Shown here: piece after piece, positions 11,817-22,414 of the stretch
Position numbering within the stretch: position 1 is the first letter of the stretch
Layout of the letters: each line of letters begins with the position of its first letter
NCBI GenBank assembly: GCA_028564925.1
Contig: CM053031.1
Location: forward strand, 165,405,084 to 165,469,083
Direction of reading: 5' to 3'
Origin: Lithobates sylvaticus
Lineage: Eukaryota > Chordata > Amphibia > Anura > Ranidae
DNA length: 64,000 bases
Notes under the pieces: generated by a model
What the model was told of the DNA's origin: nothing
Seen by the model: only the letters and a program-made list of their open reading frames with translations
The model's database searches: none
Translations under genes and position numbers: made by a program

Positions 11817-12264
11817 GGCTCGGTTCACACTACTGCGCTGTGAATTTGTTCTGTCTTTTTGTCCTGGGTGAGGTGCGAATTTACCGCAAATTTCAGGAGT
11901 TGGACATAGCTGCATTTGATATTCTAGCCAATGGAATCATAATGTAAAATAAAAAAAAGGTGTTAACTTCCTGTGTACTTCCTGGTTTTTGTGGAGAGTA
12001 GTGTTTTGGAATTCGCACATATCTGAACCAACAATGCGATTCCAGAAAGATTTACATTGATGTCTATGAAGACTAAATTCGCAACACAATGATGTAAACT
12101 CGCACAAGACCCTTTATTAAATTGCATCGCATTCGTAGAAGAATTGCAACGCATGTATGTGAACGACCGTCATTGAAAACAATGAATTTATGGATGACAT
12201 GCGAATTTAGAATGTTTTTGACGCATCGCATTCGTTATAAACTCGCATCAGTGTGAACCAGGCC
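11817..12264. mobile_element. Short inverted-repeat element (MITE), GGTTCACACT type
   Basis: The left end is GGCTCGGTTCACACTACTGCG; the right end read on the minus strand is GGCCTGGTTCACACTGATGCG. The left flank is TAA and the right flank AAA, so a 3-bp Harbinger-type duplication is possible but imperfect. The interior repeats GCGAATT and CGCATCGCATTCG words in both orientations. Noncoding. Confidence 0.65.
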
Positions 12265-12429
12265 AAACTGATGATTATATTGTTTATCTCTTATAGCTCA
12301 TACCTTATACAGTTAAGATCACATTGAAACAATATTAAAACATCTCCTATTCTCAGAATAATCATGTTTCAAAGACTATGAACCCAAGCCCCTACACAGA
12401 AAGGGCTGATATCTACTATTTTCCATATG

Positions 12430-13025
12430 CGTAAAGCAGTATTAAACCCAAAACCCAAAATATTATATATTGCAACTTATTAATCATTAGATGTGGTGGA
12501 TTTATTCATTTTTTCTAGACTTTTTTTTCCTCTGTTTTCAACTGGTGATCTGGCCAGTAACACACCTCCTGTATTAGAATTTATGCATTGTTAATATGGG
12601 GGGAGTGTTACAGTAGATGCACTGGCAGAATTATATACACTAATAACTTGAAGTGGAGCTCCAGATACGACTTTATAAGCAAAAAATACAAAAATAGTTT
12701 TTTGTTTTGGGATAAAGATTTTACAAAATAAAAAAAAAGCTGATCATTGTAAGAACATCTGCCAGTAGTAAATGGTTTGTTTTTACCTGTAACTGCTACA
12801 CTTGCAGAACAGCTTGTTTTGTTCAAAAACAGCCGACTTACTGCTATAGCCACCAGCAGTGATCGCATGCAAAAATTCTGACAGGCTGGCTGTACTGAAG
12901 TCGATTGATGGATCAACATCAGTATAACCAGCCTGCCCATGGATTGATTCAATCTCGGACAGTCCCTGCTGAACTGGGTGAGATTCTATCCATCTATGCC
13001 CACTTTATGGCAGCCAGATGTTAAT
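12430..13025. repeat. Possible dispersed repeat beside the GRIN2A exon
   Basis: The segment starts near AGCAGTATTAAACCCAAAA and ends near GCCCACTTTATGGC. A 114-codon minus-strand frame crosses part of it without resembling a known protein. The right border does not mirror the left well, so this is a tentative call; the sequence may simply be intron. Confidence 0.35.
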
Positions 13026-13127
13026 GTAGGACTACAATTTAACATAGCTTGTTAATGCTTGTTAATGCAGCAAGTTAATTGTCAGTGAGAAGATACTAAA
13101 TAATTACAGAAACATTAATTTTACTTA

Positions 13128-14033
<906 letters not shown>

Positions 14034-14059
14034 CCTAGGTTCACACTAGTTCCTTTAAA

Positions 14060-14850
14060 GAGAACACAAATCAGTGCAATAAAATTACTCCAATATTTAT
14101 AATCTGCTGAACACCAAGGGTCAATATTCAAATCCCTAAGATAAAAATGTAAAAAAAACAGTGCAGCGCTAAACAGTCCATGAATCTAAATAAATAAACA
14201 CTCCGTGAGGTTCTTCAGTGATGAACTACAGATAAAATCATGCAAGTGACTTTGTGGAAAAATGGAACCTCCACCAATGGTAAGAATGGCAGCTCACCTC
14301 ACTACGTGGACCCTTTGGTTATAGAGGGTCAAACACACTTTCCCTCTCGGGGGGTGTAAAATGATGTATCAGCAAGCCAATCCAGGAAGATCCCCTCTCG
14401 GATCGATTTTGAGATCAGCAATTTCCACTCCAAAGCCGCATGAATCATGCAAGTAAAAAGCAATGCATAGTGCTCTCTGCAGAAAATTTAATTTTAGTGA
14501 TAATAAAACAAAATGAAAACTTACAAAAGTGGCACTTCAAAACCAAGTGCCTGGTAAAACAGGGTGTGTACAAGATCAACGATGGCCGCGGGTGACGTCA
14601 CGTGACTTCCATCCGTACGCGTTATGTCCCTGTAGGTGGAACTTCGTCAGCGGATACAGAAGTGACGTGAACACCCGCTTTAAATAGTGTATAGACAATC
14701 ACTATGTTTGCGACATGTCCCGTCACGTAACACAGCGCCGCATCACAAAACGCAGAGCCGAGTCACATGACACAGCGCCGCATCTCACGACACAGCACAA
14801 GGCGGGAAATCAAGATGAATCCCGGAAGTGTCCCCATAGGCTGTACTGCT
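14060..14850 (-). mobile_element. Penelope-like pseudo-LTR/leader fragment
   Basis: Read on the minus strand, a GC-rich stretch with repeated GATGCGGCGCTGTGT words (14710-14800) is followed by a TATTTAAAG element near 14690. A hammerhead-like fold begins about 40 nt further on (14655-14611). Further downstream are TTCTGCAGAGAG and an AT-rich end. Promoter, then hammerhead near the presumed RNA 5' end, is the arrangement described for Penelope-like elements. No reverse transcriptase ORF is attached, so this is a truncated or solitary leader. Confidence 0.55.
14611..14655 (-). ncRNA. Degenerate hammerhead ribozyme
   Basis: Minus strand, 5' to 3': stem I ATCCG (14655-14651), core CTGACGA, stem II GTTCC with GGGAC around a 7-nt loop, then ATAA where GAAA is expected, then CGCGTA and the closing stem I strand CGGAT (14615-14611). 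Stem I pairs perfectly over five base pairs. Two of the four GAAA core bases differ, including the first G, which acts in catalysis, so cleavage is probably lost or weak. Confidence 0.7.
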
Positions 14851-15309
14851 GCATAATCATGCATTTTCAGTACATTTTGTAATGCATTTTTGCTTGCTTT
14901 TACACGTTTTTAATGTATTTCAAGCTCCATGTGTTTTTGTAGGAGGAGACTGTAAATTACAAATCCCTGCCAATGCAACAAAAACACATATACATGCACA
15001 TTTGCATCAAAAGGAGCACTTGGACCTTTTCAATATTCACACTGCACCATGCTGCATTATTGTGAATGGGCACCATAGAGAATAATGTGATTTCCATTGT
15101 CGTGCATTGTAGTGCAACAGCAGACGTAGGAGAAATTGCACTAGTGTGCACGGGGACTGTGTTGGCCCATTGTCCCATGTAAACCTAAAAGGCATTTAAA
15201 ATAATTCATGCCTGCATTGAATGTATAAACATTTGTTTTAATCAAAAATAATTCTGGCATGATAGAATAATGATAGATGATCTCCATTTAAAGATATTGT
15301 TTCATTAAA

Positions 15310-15740
15310 AAGTAACATCCCCCCCTGGGTGATCTATGTACATTACAGGAATTTTAACAAACTTTGTTGCAGATTCCTACCTTTTGTTAATCTGAAGAAA
15401 TCACTGTGTGTGTTTGTCTGTGTCCATGTGGAAAGTGGATCTAATGGGAATAGTTTCATAATCATCAATCAGTCGCTGCACTTGCAGGGCTATAATGAGG
15501 AAAATTGCAGGGTTTGCATCCCTTTAGACATGATATCCTTTTGGGAGTATCTCACCAAAAATGACATTTTTGTTGCAGGGGATGCCTGAAATCTGACTCG
15601 TATATTAGTACAGACTTCTGGGATAATCAGGGAGCCAATCACGCAAAAAGGAAATGATGATTCTGTCTACAGAACACCTCCCTGTAGCCATATTGCATTT
15701 TACCGACATTTGCAGCTCTGAAGATTGAATAGGAAAGATA
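15310..15740. other. Unclassified repeat-like intronic DNA
   Basis: It contains GT-rich text (TGTGTGTTTGTCTGTG) and an 86-codon plus-strand frame ending GDA that I do not recognise. It lies between the MITE ending near 15190 and the TTAA element at 15755. No clear ends. Confidence 0.3.
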
Positions 15741-15754
15741 ATTTGTAATAACAT

Positions 15755-16480
15755 TTAACCACTTGGAGATCACCCACCGCATATATACTGCGTCAGGGCA
15801 GCTCTATTGCACGAAACAACGTACCTGTAAGTTTTTTCGTGCATGAGATACTGTGGGCGCGCATGCGCCCGCTGCACGCTGGAGGAGCGTGTGTGTGGGT
15901 CCCATGGACTCAATGTCCGCTGGCCACCCATGATCGCTCCACAGAGAGGCAGAACGGGGATCTGCCTATGTAAGCAAGGCAGATCCCCGTTCTGACAGGG
16001 GACAACACTGAGATTGTCTGTTCCTACTAATCAGGAACAGCAATCTCTGTGTTGTCCCAGTGATCCCATCCCCCACAAAGTTAGAACACACACTGAGGGA
16101 ACACAGTTAACCCTTTGATCGCCCCCTAGTGTTAACCCCTTCCCTGTCAGTGTCATTTATACAGTGATCAGTGCATTTTTTTTTGCATTGATCATGTTAC
16201 TGGTGTCACTGGTCCCCAAAAAGTGTCACTTAGGGTCAGATTTGTCCACCGCAATGTTGCAGTCCCGCTAAAAATCGCAGATCGCTGCTATTGCCAGTAA
16301 AAACAATAAATAAATGTAAAGTCCCTAAATCTATCCCCTATTTTGTAGACGCTATAACTTTTGCACAAACCGATCAATATATGCTTATTGGGATTTGTTT
16401 TACTAAAAATATGTAGAAGAATACATATTGGCCTAATCTGATGAATACATTTTTTCTTTACTTTTTTTTTTTTGAATATG
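15755..16480. mobile_element. TTAA-flanked nonautonomous element, right end lost
   Basis: Starts TTAACCACTTGGAGATC, the same left end as the element at 60420 (TTAACCACTTGCCGACC). They also share CCCCTATTTTGTAGACGC followed by CGCTATAAC, and AAAAATATGTAGAAGAATAC, in the same order. TTAA targets are used by piggyBac and Kolobok transposons, so it is probably a nonautonomous member of one of these. The right third (present at 61250-61331 in the other copy) is absent. Confidence 0.7.
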
Positions 16481-17007
16481 TATTGAATATGTATTCTAGT
16501 AGAAAGTAAGAAATTTATAATAGGTGTACGTATGCGCTGCTAGGTAAAAATAAAGTGTATAGATAAAGTGGAACAGCTGCTACCATTAGTCAGTGAACTC
16601 AGCAACACTAGCAAACATATGTATATGGGTGTATAATAGTGCACTTGTTGAAATAACTAAGATGCAAATAATACAATAAAAATTAATCATTAGATACAAT
16701 ATATGCAATGAGTGATTGAATAGTGGTTGAATAGTGGTAATTAAATTTGTGCACAATTAATAAAACCAACAAAGAAAGTCCAAGAGCAAAACAATTCAGT
16801 TTATAACGTGGTTAAAAAATAATATTGTGTCCAATGAAAAAAAATGTGCAAAAAAATATAAATATCCAGTGAAAAAGGATTGTATCCACCGTGATAGTGG
16901 ATACAATCCTTTTTCACTGGATATTTATATTTTTTTGCAAAATTTTTTGATGAAATGGCTGCCCACCTCAGGGACTGACCATAAGGCCAAACAACGCTTT
17001 GATATCC
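16481..17007. other. AT-rich DNA with a perfect 43-bp hairpin
   Basis: 16500-16846 contains GCGCTGCTAGGTAAAAATAA and short AT-rich words that may belong to a Penelope-type end, but the assignment is unproved. The hairpin is listed separately. 16940-17007 reads on the plus strand as FLMKWLPTSGTDHKAK; I do not recognise this, and it is cut by the foldback element at 17011. Confidence 0.35.
16847..16939. repeat. Perfect inverted repeat: 43-bp arms, 7-nt loop
   Basis: The left arm is 16847-16889 and the right arm 16897-16939, separated by CGTGATA. The arms start TGCAAAAAAATATAAATATC and match without a mismatch. The same words occur in frames on both strands, which is why similar peptides appear on each. 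A perfect stem of this size suggests recent origin. Confidence 0.95.
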
Positions 17008-17010
17008 TAA

Positions 17011-19144
17011 GGCCGCGTACACACGAAGGGACTATCCCGCGGGATTATCCTCTGGACTGAAGTCCAGCGGATAATCCCCTCGTGTGTGGGCGCCGGCGGA
17101 TTTTTTGGCGCCAAAAGTCCGGCGGACTAAGTTTTAAGTTTTGTTTTAAAACTATCCGCTGGACTTGGCAGTCCGGCGGACAATCCCGCCGTTAGTAGGC
17201 TAGTCCGCCGGACTTTTTAAATGAACGGACTTGCCGCTCGTCGGCAAGTCCGTTCATTTAGCACGTGACTTCAGGTTACGTAGCTAGCGTAGGCAGTAAA
17301 TGCCGCCGCGCTAGCTCCGTGACCTGGCATGGATTTAAAGGGACTCCCCACGCCGAAAAAACGGCGTGGGTGTTCCCCCCAAATCCATGTCAGACCCTCA
17401 TCCGAGCACGCAGCCTGGAAGGCCAGGAAAGGTGTGGGGACGAACGAGCGCCCCCCCCTCCTGAGCCGTACCAGGCCGCGTGCCCTCAACATGGGGGGTG
17501 CCCTGAGGAAAGGGGGGCCGTGCGGCCCCCCCACCCCAAAGCACCTTGTCCCCATGTTGATGAGGACAAGGGCCTCTTCCCGACAACCCTGGCCGTTGGT
17601 TGTCGGGGTCTGCGGGCGGGGGCTTATCGGAATCTGGGAGCCCCCTTTAATAAGGGGACCCCCAGATACCGGCCCCCCACCCTATGTGAATGAGTATGGG
17701 GTACGATGTACCCCTACCCATTCACCTAAGGTGTAAAATGTAAAGTACTAAAACACGCACACTTTTGAAAAAATAGTTTATTGCACTGCTCCGGGGGTCT
17801 TCTTCCGTCTTGGGGGTCTTCTCGCCGGACTCCCCCGCCATTTACCAAGCTCTTTTACCGAGCGGGGAAGTCCGGCTACCTTCTTCGTCGTCGCCGCCGT
17901 CGTCTGGGGGTCTCGATCCGCCTTCGGGGGTCTTCGGGGGTCTTCCGGGGGTCTCTTCTGTTCTTGCGGCAGTCGTCGTCTTCCGCGCCGCCGGCGCCTT
18001 CTGCTTCTTGTTCTTCTTCTTCTTCCGATGTTGACCCGTCGCTGTCTCTGCCCGGAATGCCAGAGCCGCGCTGCGCTGGGACTTATATAGGGACAAGGGG
18101 ACAGGGTCACATGCTCATGTCACATGGTGACCCCGCCCCCTTGTGATGTCACAGTCCCAGCATCCTCCGGGACTGTGACATCACAAGGGGGCGGGGTCAC
18201 CATGTGACATGAGCATGTGACCCTGTCCCCTTGTCCCTATATAAGTCTCAGCACAGCGCGGCTCTGGCATTCCGGCCAGAGAGAGCGACGTGTCAACATC
18301 GGAAGAAGAAGAAGAAGAAGAACAACAACAACAACAACAACAACAAGAAGAAGGCGGAAGAAGAAGAAGAAGGCGGCGCAGAAAGCGACGACAGCGGCAA
18401 GAACAGAAGAGACCCCCGAAGACCCCCGAAGGCGGAGCGAGACCCCCAGACGATGGCGGCGACGACGAAGAAGGTAGCCGGACTTCTCCGCTCGGTAAAA
18501 GAGCTACGTAAATGGCGGAGGAGTCCGGCGAGAAGACCCCCAAGACGGAAGAAGACCCCCGGAGCAGTGCAATAAAATATTTTTTCAAAAGTATGTGTGT
18601 TTTTTTACTTCACATTTTACACCTTAGGTGAATGGGTAGGGGTACATCGTACCCCATACTCATTCACATAGGGTGGGGGGCCGGGATCTGAGGGCCCCCT
18701 TATAAAAGGGGGCTCCCATATTCCGATAAGCCCCCGCCCGCAGACCCCGACAACCAACGGCCAGGGTTGTCGGGAAGAGGCCCTTGTCCTCATCAACATG
18801 GGGACAAGGTGCTTTGTGGTGGGGGGCCTCACGGCGTTTTTCGGCGTGGGGATTACCTTTAAATCCATGCCAGGTGACGGAGCTAGCGCGCCGGCATTTA
18901 CTGCCTACGCTAGCTACGTACCTGAAGTTACGTTCGAAATGAACGGACTGCTCCGTGTGTGGGCAAGTCCGTTCATTTTCAAAAGTCCCGCGGACTTTGT
19001 CCAGCAGATTGTCCGCCGGAGAAGTCCGGGCGTGTGTGGGCAAGTCCACACGCTCGGAAAGTCTAGCGAAGTCAGCTGGAAAGTCTGGCGGATTGTCCGC
19101 TGGACTAGGTCCGCCGGGAAAAGTCCCTTCGTGTGTACGCGGCA
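17011..19144. mobile_element. 2.1-kb foldback DNA element, Harbinger-like ends, TAA duplication
   Basis: The left end is GGCCGCGTACACACGAAGGG; the right end read on the minus strand is TGCCGCGTACACACGAAGGG. TAA lies directly outside both ends (17008-17010 and 19145-19147), as for PIF/Harbinger transposons. The two halves are long inverted copies meeting near 18155 at a palindrome (TGTGACATCACAAGGGGGCG and its complement). The right arm lacks about 150 bp that the left has at about 17365-17520. GC-rich frames of up to 197 codons on both strands are foldback shadows; none resembles a transposase. It therefore depends on another element's transposase. Confidence 0.85.
18299..18372. repeat. GAA/CAA trinucleotide microsatellite
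   Basis: Runs of GAA, then CAA, then GAA triplets in the right arm of the foldback element. The matching part of the left arm (near 18000-18030) has only a short TTC run, so the tract expanded after the arms formed. Confidence 0.85.
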
Positions 19145-19159
19145 TAAGGGATACACCAC

Positions 19160-19570
19160 AGTCTGTGTGTATTCTGCTATTGGAAAAACATTGCATAAAA
19201 ATAGAATTTTGCTTTTTATTTTTTTTCCCCAGTAGCATTTTCTGCGTGTTCATACATACACGCTGTAGACACTAACCATGTATTCTGATATTGCAAAAAC
19301 ATTGCAAAAAAATTTTGCAGTGTTTTTTTTTCTTCCCAATAGCATTTTCTGCGTTTTCATAAACGCTTTACATACTGTTCGTGTATTCTGATATTGCAAA
19401 AACATTGCAATAAAAATTAATTTTGCTGTGTTTTTTTTTACAATAGCATTTTCTGCGTTTTCATAAACGCTTTAGACACTATCCGTTTATTCTGATATTG
19501 TAAAAACATTGCAAAAAAATTTCATTTTGCAGTGTTTTTTTTTCTTCCCAATAGCATTTTCTGGGTGCAA
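19160..19570. repeat. About 105-bp tandem repeats at the 5' side of the hAT element
   Basis: The words ATTCTGATATTG and AGCATTTTCTGCGTTTTCAT recur three to four times; ATTCTGATATTG lies near 19279, 19388 and 19491. Each unit includes a T-tract. The last unit runs straight into the BED-finger frame, so these may be transposase-binding or promoter repeats; that role is inference. Confidence 0.75.
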
Positions 19571-19951
19571 AAGCGGAGCGTCCGTCCCCTAGATAGTACG
19601 TCTGCTACTGCCCAACGCAGCAAGGGACAGAGCACACCAAAGCCAGGTGCAAGGAGTTCCCTAGCGTGGCAGTTCTTCAGACAATGTCCTGATGACAAGA
19701 CACGAGTGGTTTGCACGCTGTGCAATCAGAGCTTGAAGCGAGGCATAAACGTTCTCAACCTGAGCACAACCTGCATGACCAGGCATCTAAGTGCAAAGCA
19801 CGAGATGCAGTGGAGTCGACACCGCAAAAACCAAGAAAGGTCTCTAGCTCCTCCTGCTTCCTCTGCCAGAGCTGCTGCAGAAAGTGCGGGCCGTCTGTGC
19901 GCACTTTCGGCGTTCTCACCCTGCTGCTCGCCTGTCAGCGCTGTAGCGTAA
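19532..19951 (+). pseudogene. hAT transposase N-terminal part with BED zinc finger
   Basis: The 139-codon frame includes VVCTLCNQSLKRG, then CMTRHLSAKH, giving a C-x2-C ... H-x4-H pattern typical of the BED finger of ZBED-type hAT transposases; a tryptophan and FF (SLAWQFF) precede it. BED fingers bind the element's ends. An alanine/serine-rich linker follows, and the frame then stops. About 200 or more residues normally lying between this linker and the block in the next frame are missing, including the first part of the catalytic RNase H-like domain. The first Met of the frame lies in a T-rich repeat and is unlikely to be the true start. Confidence 0.8.
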
Positions 19952-19985
19952 CTTCGGCCTTCCCGCTCACCGTCTCATATGTGAC

Positions 19986-21293
19986 GTGCCCACAAGGTGG
20001 AACTCCACATTGCACATGCTTGCCAGACTGTGTGAGCAGCAGCAGGCGATAGTGGAGTTTCAGCTGCAGCACGCACGCGTGAGTCGCTCTGCGGAACAGC
20101 ACCACTTCACCGCCAATAACTGGGCCTCCATGCGAGACCTGTGTGCCTTGTTGTGCTGTTTCGAGTACTCCACCAACATGGCCAGTGCCGATGACGCTGT
20201 TCTCAGCGTTACTATCCCAGTTCTATGCCTCCTTGAAAAAACTCTTAAGGCGTTGATGGAAGAGGATGTGGCACAGGATGAGGAGGAGGAGGAGGAGGAG
20301 GAAGAGGGTTCATTTCCAAGGCTTTCAGGGCAGTCATTTACAAGTGGCTACGAGGGTGGGTTCCTGCACCAACAAGCGCCAGGTACACAATTGTCTGGCA
20401 GCAAGGGCACAGTTCTGGAGGATGACAAGGTGGAGGATGAGGAGGAGATGGAGGAGGAGGAGGAACCATGTTCACAGCAGGGTGGCACCCAGACCAGCTC
20501 ATGTCCATCACTGGTGCGTGGCTGGGGGGATACAGAGGACACAGACAATACACCTCTCACAGAGGACAGCTTTTCCTTGCCTCTGGGCAGCCTGGCACAC
20601 ATGAGCGATTACATGCTGCAGTGTCTCCGCAACGACCGCCGAGTTGCCCACATTTTAACTGGTGCTGATTATTGGGTGGCCACCCTGCTGAATCCCCGTT
20701 ACAAGGACAACGTGCCATCCTTAATTACCACACTGGACCATGATCGTAAGATGCGCGAGTACAAGCGCACGCTGGTAGACGCGCTGCTGGTGGCATTCCC
20801 ACTTGGAAGCGGGGGTACGGTGGAAGCACAAGACGAAGGCAGAGGAGGAGGAAGAGGTCGCCAACGCAGCCGGGGCACCGCCAGCACCTCGCAAGGCAGG
20901 GTTAGCATAGCCGGAATGTGGAAAAGCTTTGTCGGCACGCCACAACAACCAGCACCACCAGCTGAGATGGAACGTCTTAGCAGGAGGCAGCATTTCACCA
21001 ACATGGTGGAACAGTATGTGTGCACACGCGTACACGTACTGCATGACGGGTCTGCCCCCTTCAACTTCTGGGTCTCCAAATTGGGCACATGGCCTGAGCT
21101 TGCCCTTTACGCCTTGGAGGTGCTGGCCTGCCCTGCCGCCAGTGTATTATCTGAACGTTTATTTAGCACGGCAGGGGGCGTTATCACAGACAAGCGCAGC
21201 CGCCTGTCCAGAGCCAATGTGGACAAGCTCACGTTCATTAAAATTAACCAGGCATGGATCCCACAGGATTTGTCCGAACCTTGTGCAGAATAG
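19986..21293 (+). pseudogene. hAT transposase C-terminal part (435 codons), incomplete catalytic domain
   Basis: The frame opens with PTRWNSTLHMLARL, the conserved DxPTRWNST block of hAT transposases; its aspartate codon lies just before the Met. Next come an all-alpha insertion region and a long acidic tract of Glu-rich repeats near residues 94-105 and 150-160. At residues 360-425 is the hATC dimerisation block, with WPELALYALEVLACPAASVL, then SERLFSTAG and DKRSRLS. The second and third acidic catalytic regions are partly kept, but the N-terminal catalytic aspartate region is deleted. Host ZBED genes are related, but nearby transposon ends and the deletion favour a transposon fossil. The frame itself is uninterrupted, so the copy is not ancient. 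Confidence 0.82.
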
Positions 21294-21409
21294 ACACATA
21301 TACCGGTGTTCTGACGAAAACTGTCTTGCTATCGGATAGTGTCCGGCCACTTACTGCGCAGGTGCAGTGCTTGCGCAGTACGGAGTACAAGGAGATTCAC
21401 AAAATCTCC

Positions 21410-21562
21410 AAAGATGAACGTCGCCAGATAATACTCCTGTTGCAGATAAGATGATACTCCTGTTGCAGATATACACATTTGTCATGTATAAGATGTAATG
21501 CCATGTGTTCTCATTAATAAAAACCTTTTTTGTTGATTAAAAAAAAAAAGATGAACGTCGCC
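21410..21562 (+). mobile_element. Tiny retroposed insertion with A-tail and 16-bp TSD
   Basis: AAAGATGAACGTCGCC occurs at 21410-21425 and again at 21547-21562. Between them lie 121 bp with CTCCTGTTGCAGAT written twice, an AATAAA signal near 21514 and a terminal A-run at the right copy. Signal, A-tail and long direct repeats are the marks of LINE-type target-primed insertion of a short, 5'-truncated transcript. Its source gene was not identified. Confidence 0.8.
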
Positions 21563-22200
21563 TGCGCAGTGAGTGCAGGTTCAAGCCCGACCATCCAAGT
21601 GGACATACGGTAGCACATAGTAACAGGGCCCCTCACGGGCTCGCTTGGCTAGGCTTCAACCTCGGATGATGTGGCTTGAACCTGGAGTCACCGCGCATCG
21701 TCTTCGGAGAGTTTCAAAATCCCCTTGTCCTACGTACTGAGCAAGCGCAGTACAGGGCAGACACTATGCGACGGGGGACAGAATTCGACACATCATTCAC
21801 CACTAGCCTTACCCAGCCATTGTTGTATTTTTGAACCAGTGTTGGCTACCTCGTCCTCCTCCACCGCCGCTTCCACCTACACCGCCACATCCACCGCCAC
21901 CTCAACCTCCTACTCCATTTGAATTTCGTCCTCCTAGGTCAAGATTATAATTTTTTCATTTTTTTTTAATTTCCAAGTATTTTATTTTCCCACTATCTTA
22001 TCCATTAAATTTAATATTTTTTTTCAGAAAGTGCGTATTCTGGGGTATTCCCACCATATGTGCGGCATCCTGCCGTTGAGTTTCTGAGGTTCTTAATGAC
22101 TTCCTGTACCTCTTCTGCTGAGAAGGGGGCCTCCAGCATTTTTTTTTATTTTTTATTTTTTTTTATGTTATTTTAAGTTATTTCCCTATCCACATTTGTT
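21563..22200. other. 3' noncoding part of the hAT element
   Basis: 21563-21720 carries GC-rich inverted words around TGCGCAGT. 21855-21925 contains triplet repeats of CCACCGC type, and 21950-22170 has T-runs. A 65-codon frame here is repeat-driven. No gene seen. Confidence 0.5.
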
Positions 22201-22414
22201 TGCAGATCACTTGCCATGCTCTTAACAACATTTTGTTGCCATTTGCAGCCCTCTAGCCCTTTCCATGACCTTTTTACAGCCATTTTAGTGTTCAAAAGTC
22301 CGGGTCCCATTGACTTCAATGGGGTTCGGAGTTCGGGGTTAAGTTCGGTCCCGAACCCGGACTTTTTTCCGAAGTTCGGCCGAACCCGAACATCCAGGTG
22401 TCCGCTCAACTCTA

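Larger units (their letters stand above)
14034..15190. mobile_element. Probable MITE with a nested Penelope-like leader
   Basis: The left edge reads AGCCTAGGTTCACACTAG. Near the right edge are TGTGAATGGGCACCATAGAG, CACTAGTGTGCACGG and finally CATGTAAACCTAAAAGGC, giving imperfect inverted ends of the GGTTCACACT type. The middle (about 14060-14850) does not belong to this type and looks like an inserted Penelope-like leader on the minus strand. Boundaries between the two are not sharp. Confidence 0.45.
19148..22414 (+). mobile_element. hAT transposon, internally deleted, left end not found
   Basis: The right end is at 22414: read on the minus strand it starts TAGAGTTGAGCGGACACCTG and continues into GTTCGGGTTCGGCCGAAC. 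The next 8 bp, GTCTCAAG (22415-22422), would be the target copy in the adjoining DIRS fossil; its partner at the left was not found, possibly because the foldback element at 17011 and rearrangement obscure it. The unit holds subterminal repeats (19160-19570), a BED zinc-finger frame, a transposase C-terminal frame and an AT-rich 3' region. Confidence 0.7.

Noticed and set aside
16940-17010. Short frame FLMKWLPTSG as the hAT N-terminus before the foldback insertion
   Set aside because: It does not match hAT or BED sequences and does not join the frame after 19147.
18231-18575. Poly-Glu/Asn/Gln and poly-Arg frames
   Set aside because: Different frames of one GAA/CAA microsatellite.
17265-19275. 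Many GC-rich frames of up to 197 codons on both strands
   Set aside because: They are mirror images of each other in a foldback element; none resembles a protein family.
20266-20604. Arg-rich 112-codon frame within the hAT transposase
   Set aside because: It is the shifted reading of the acidic Glu-repeat region of the real frame.
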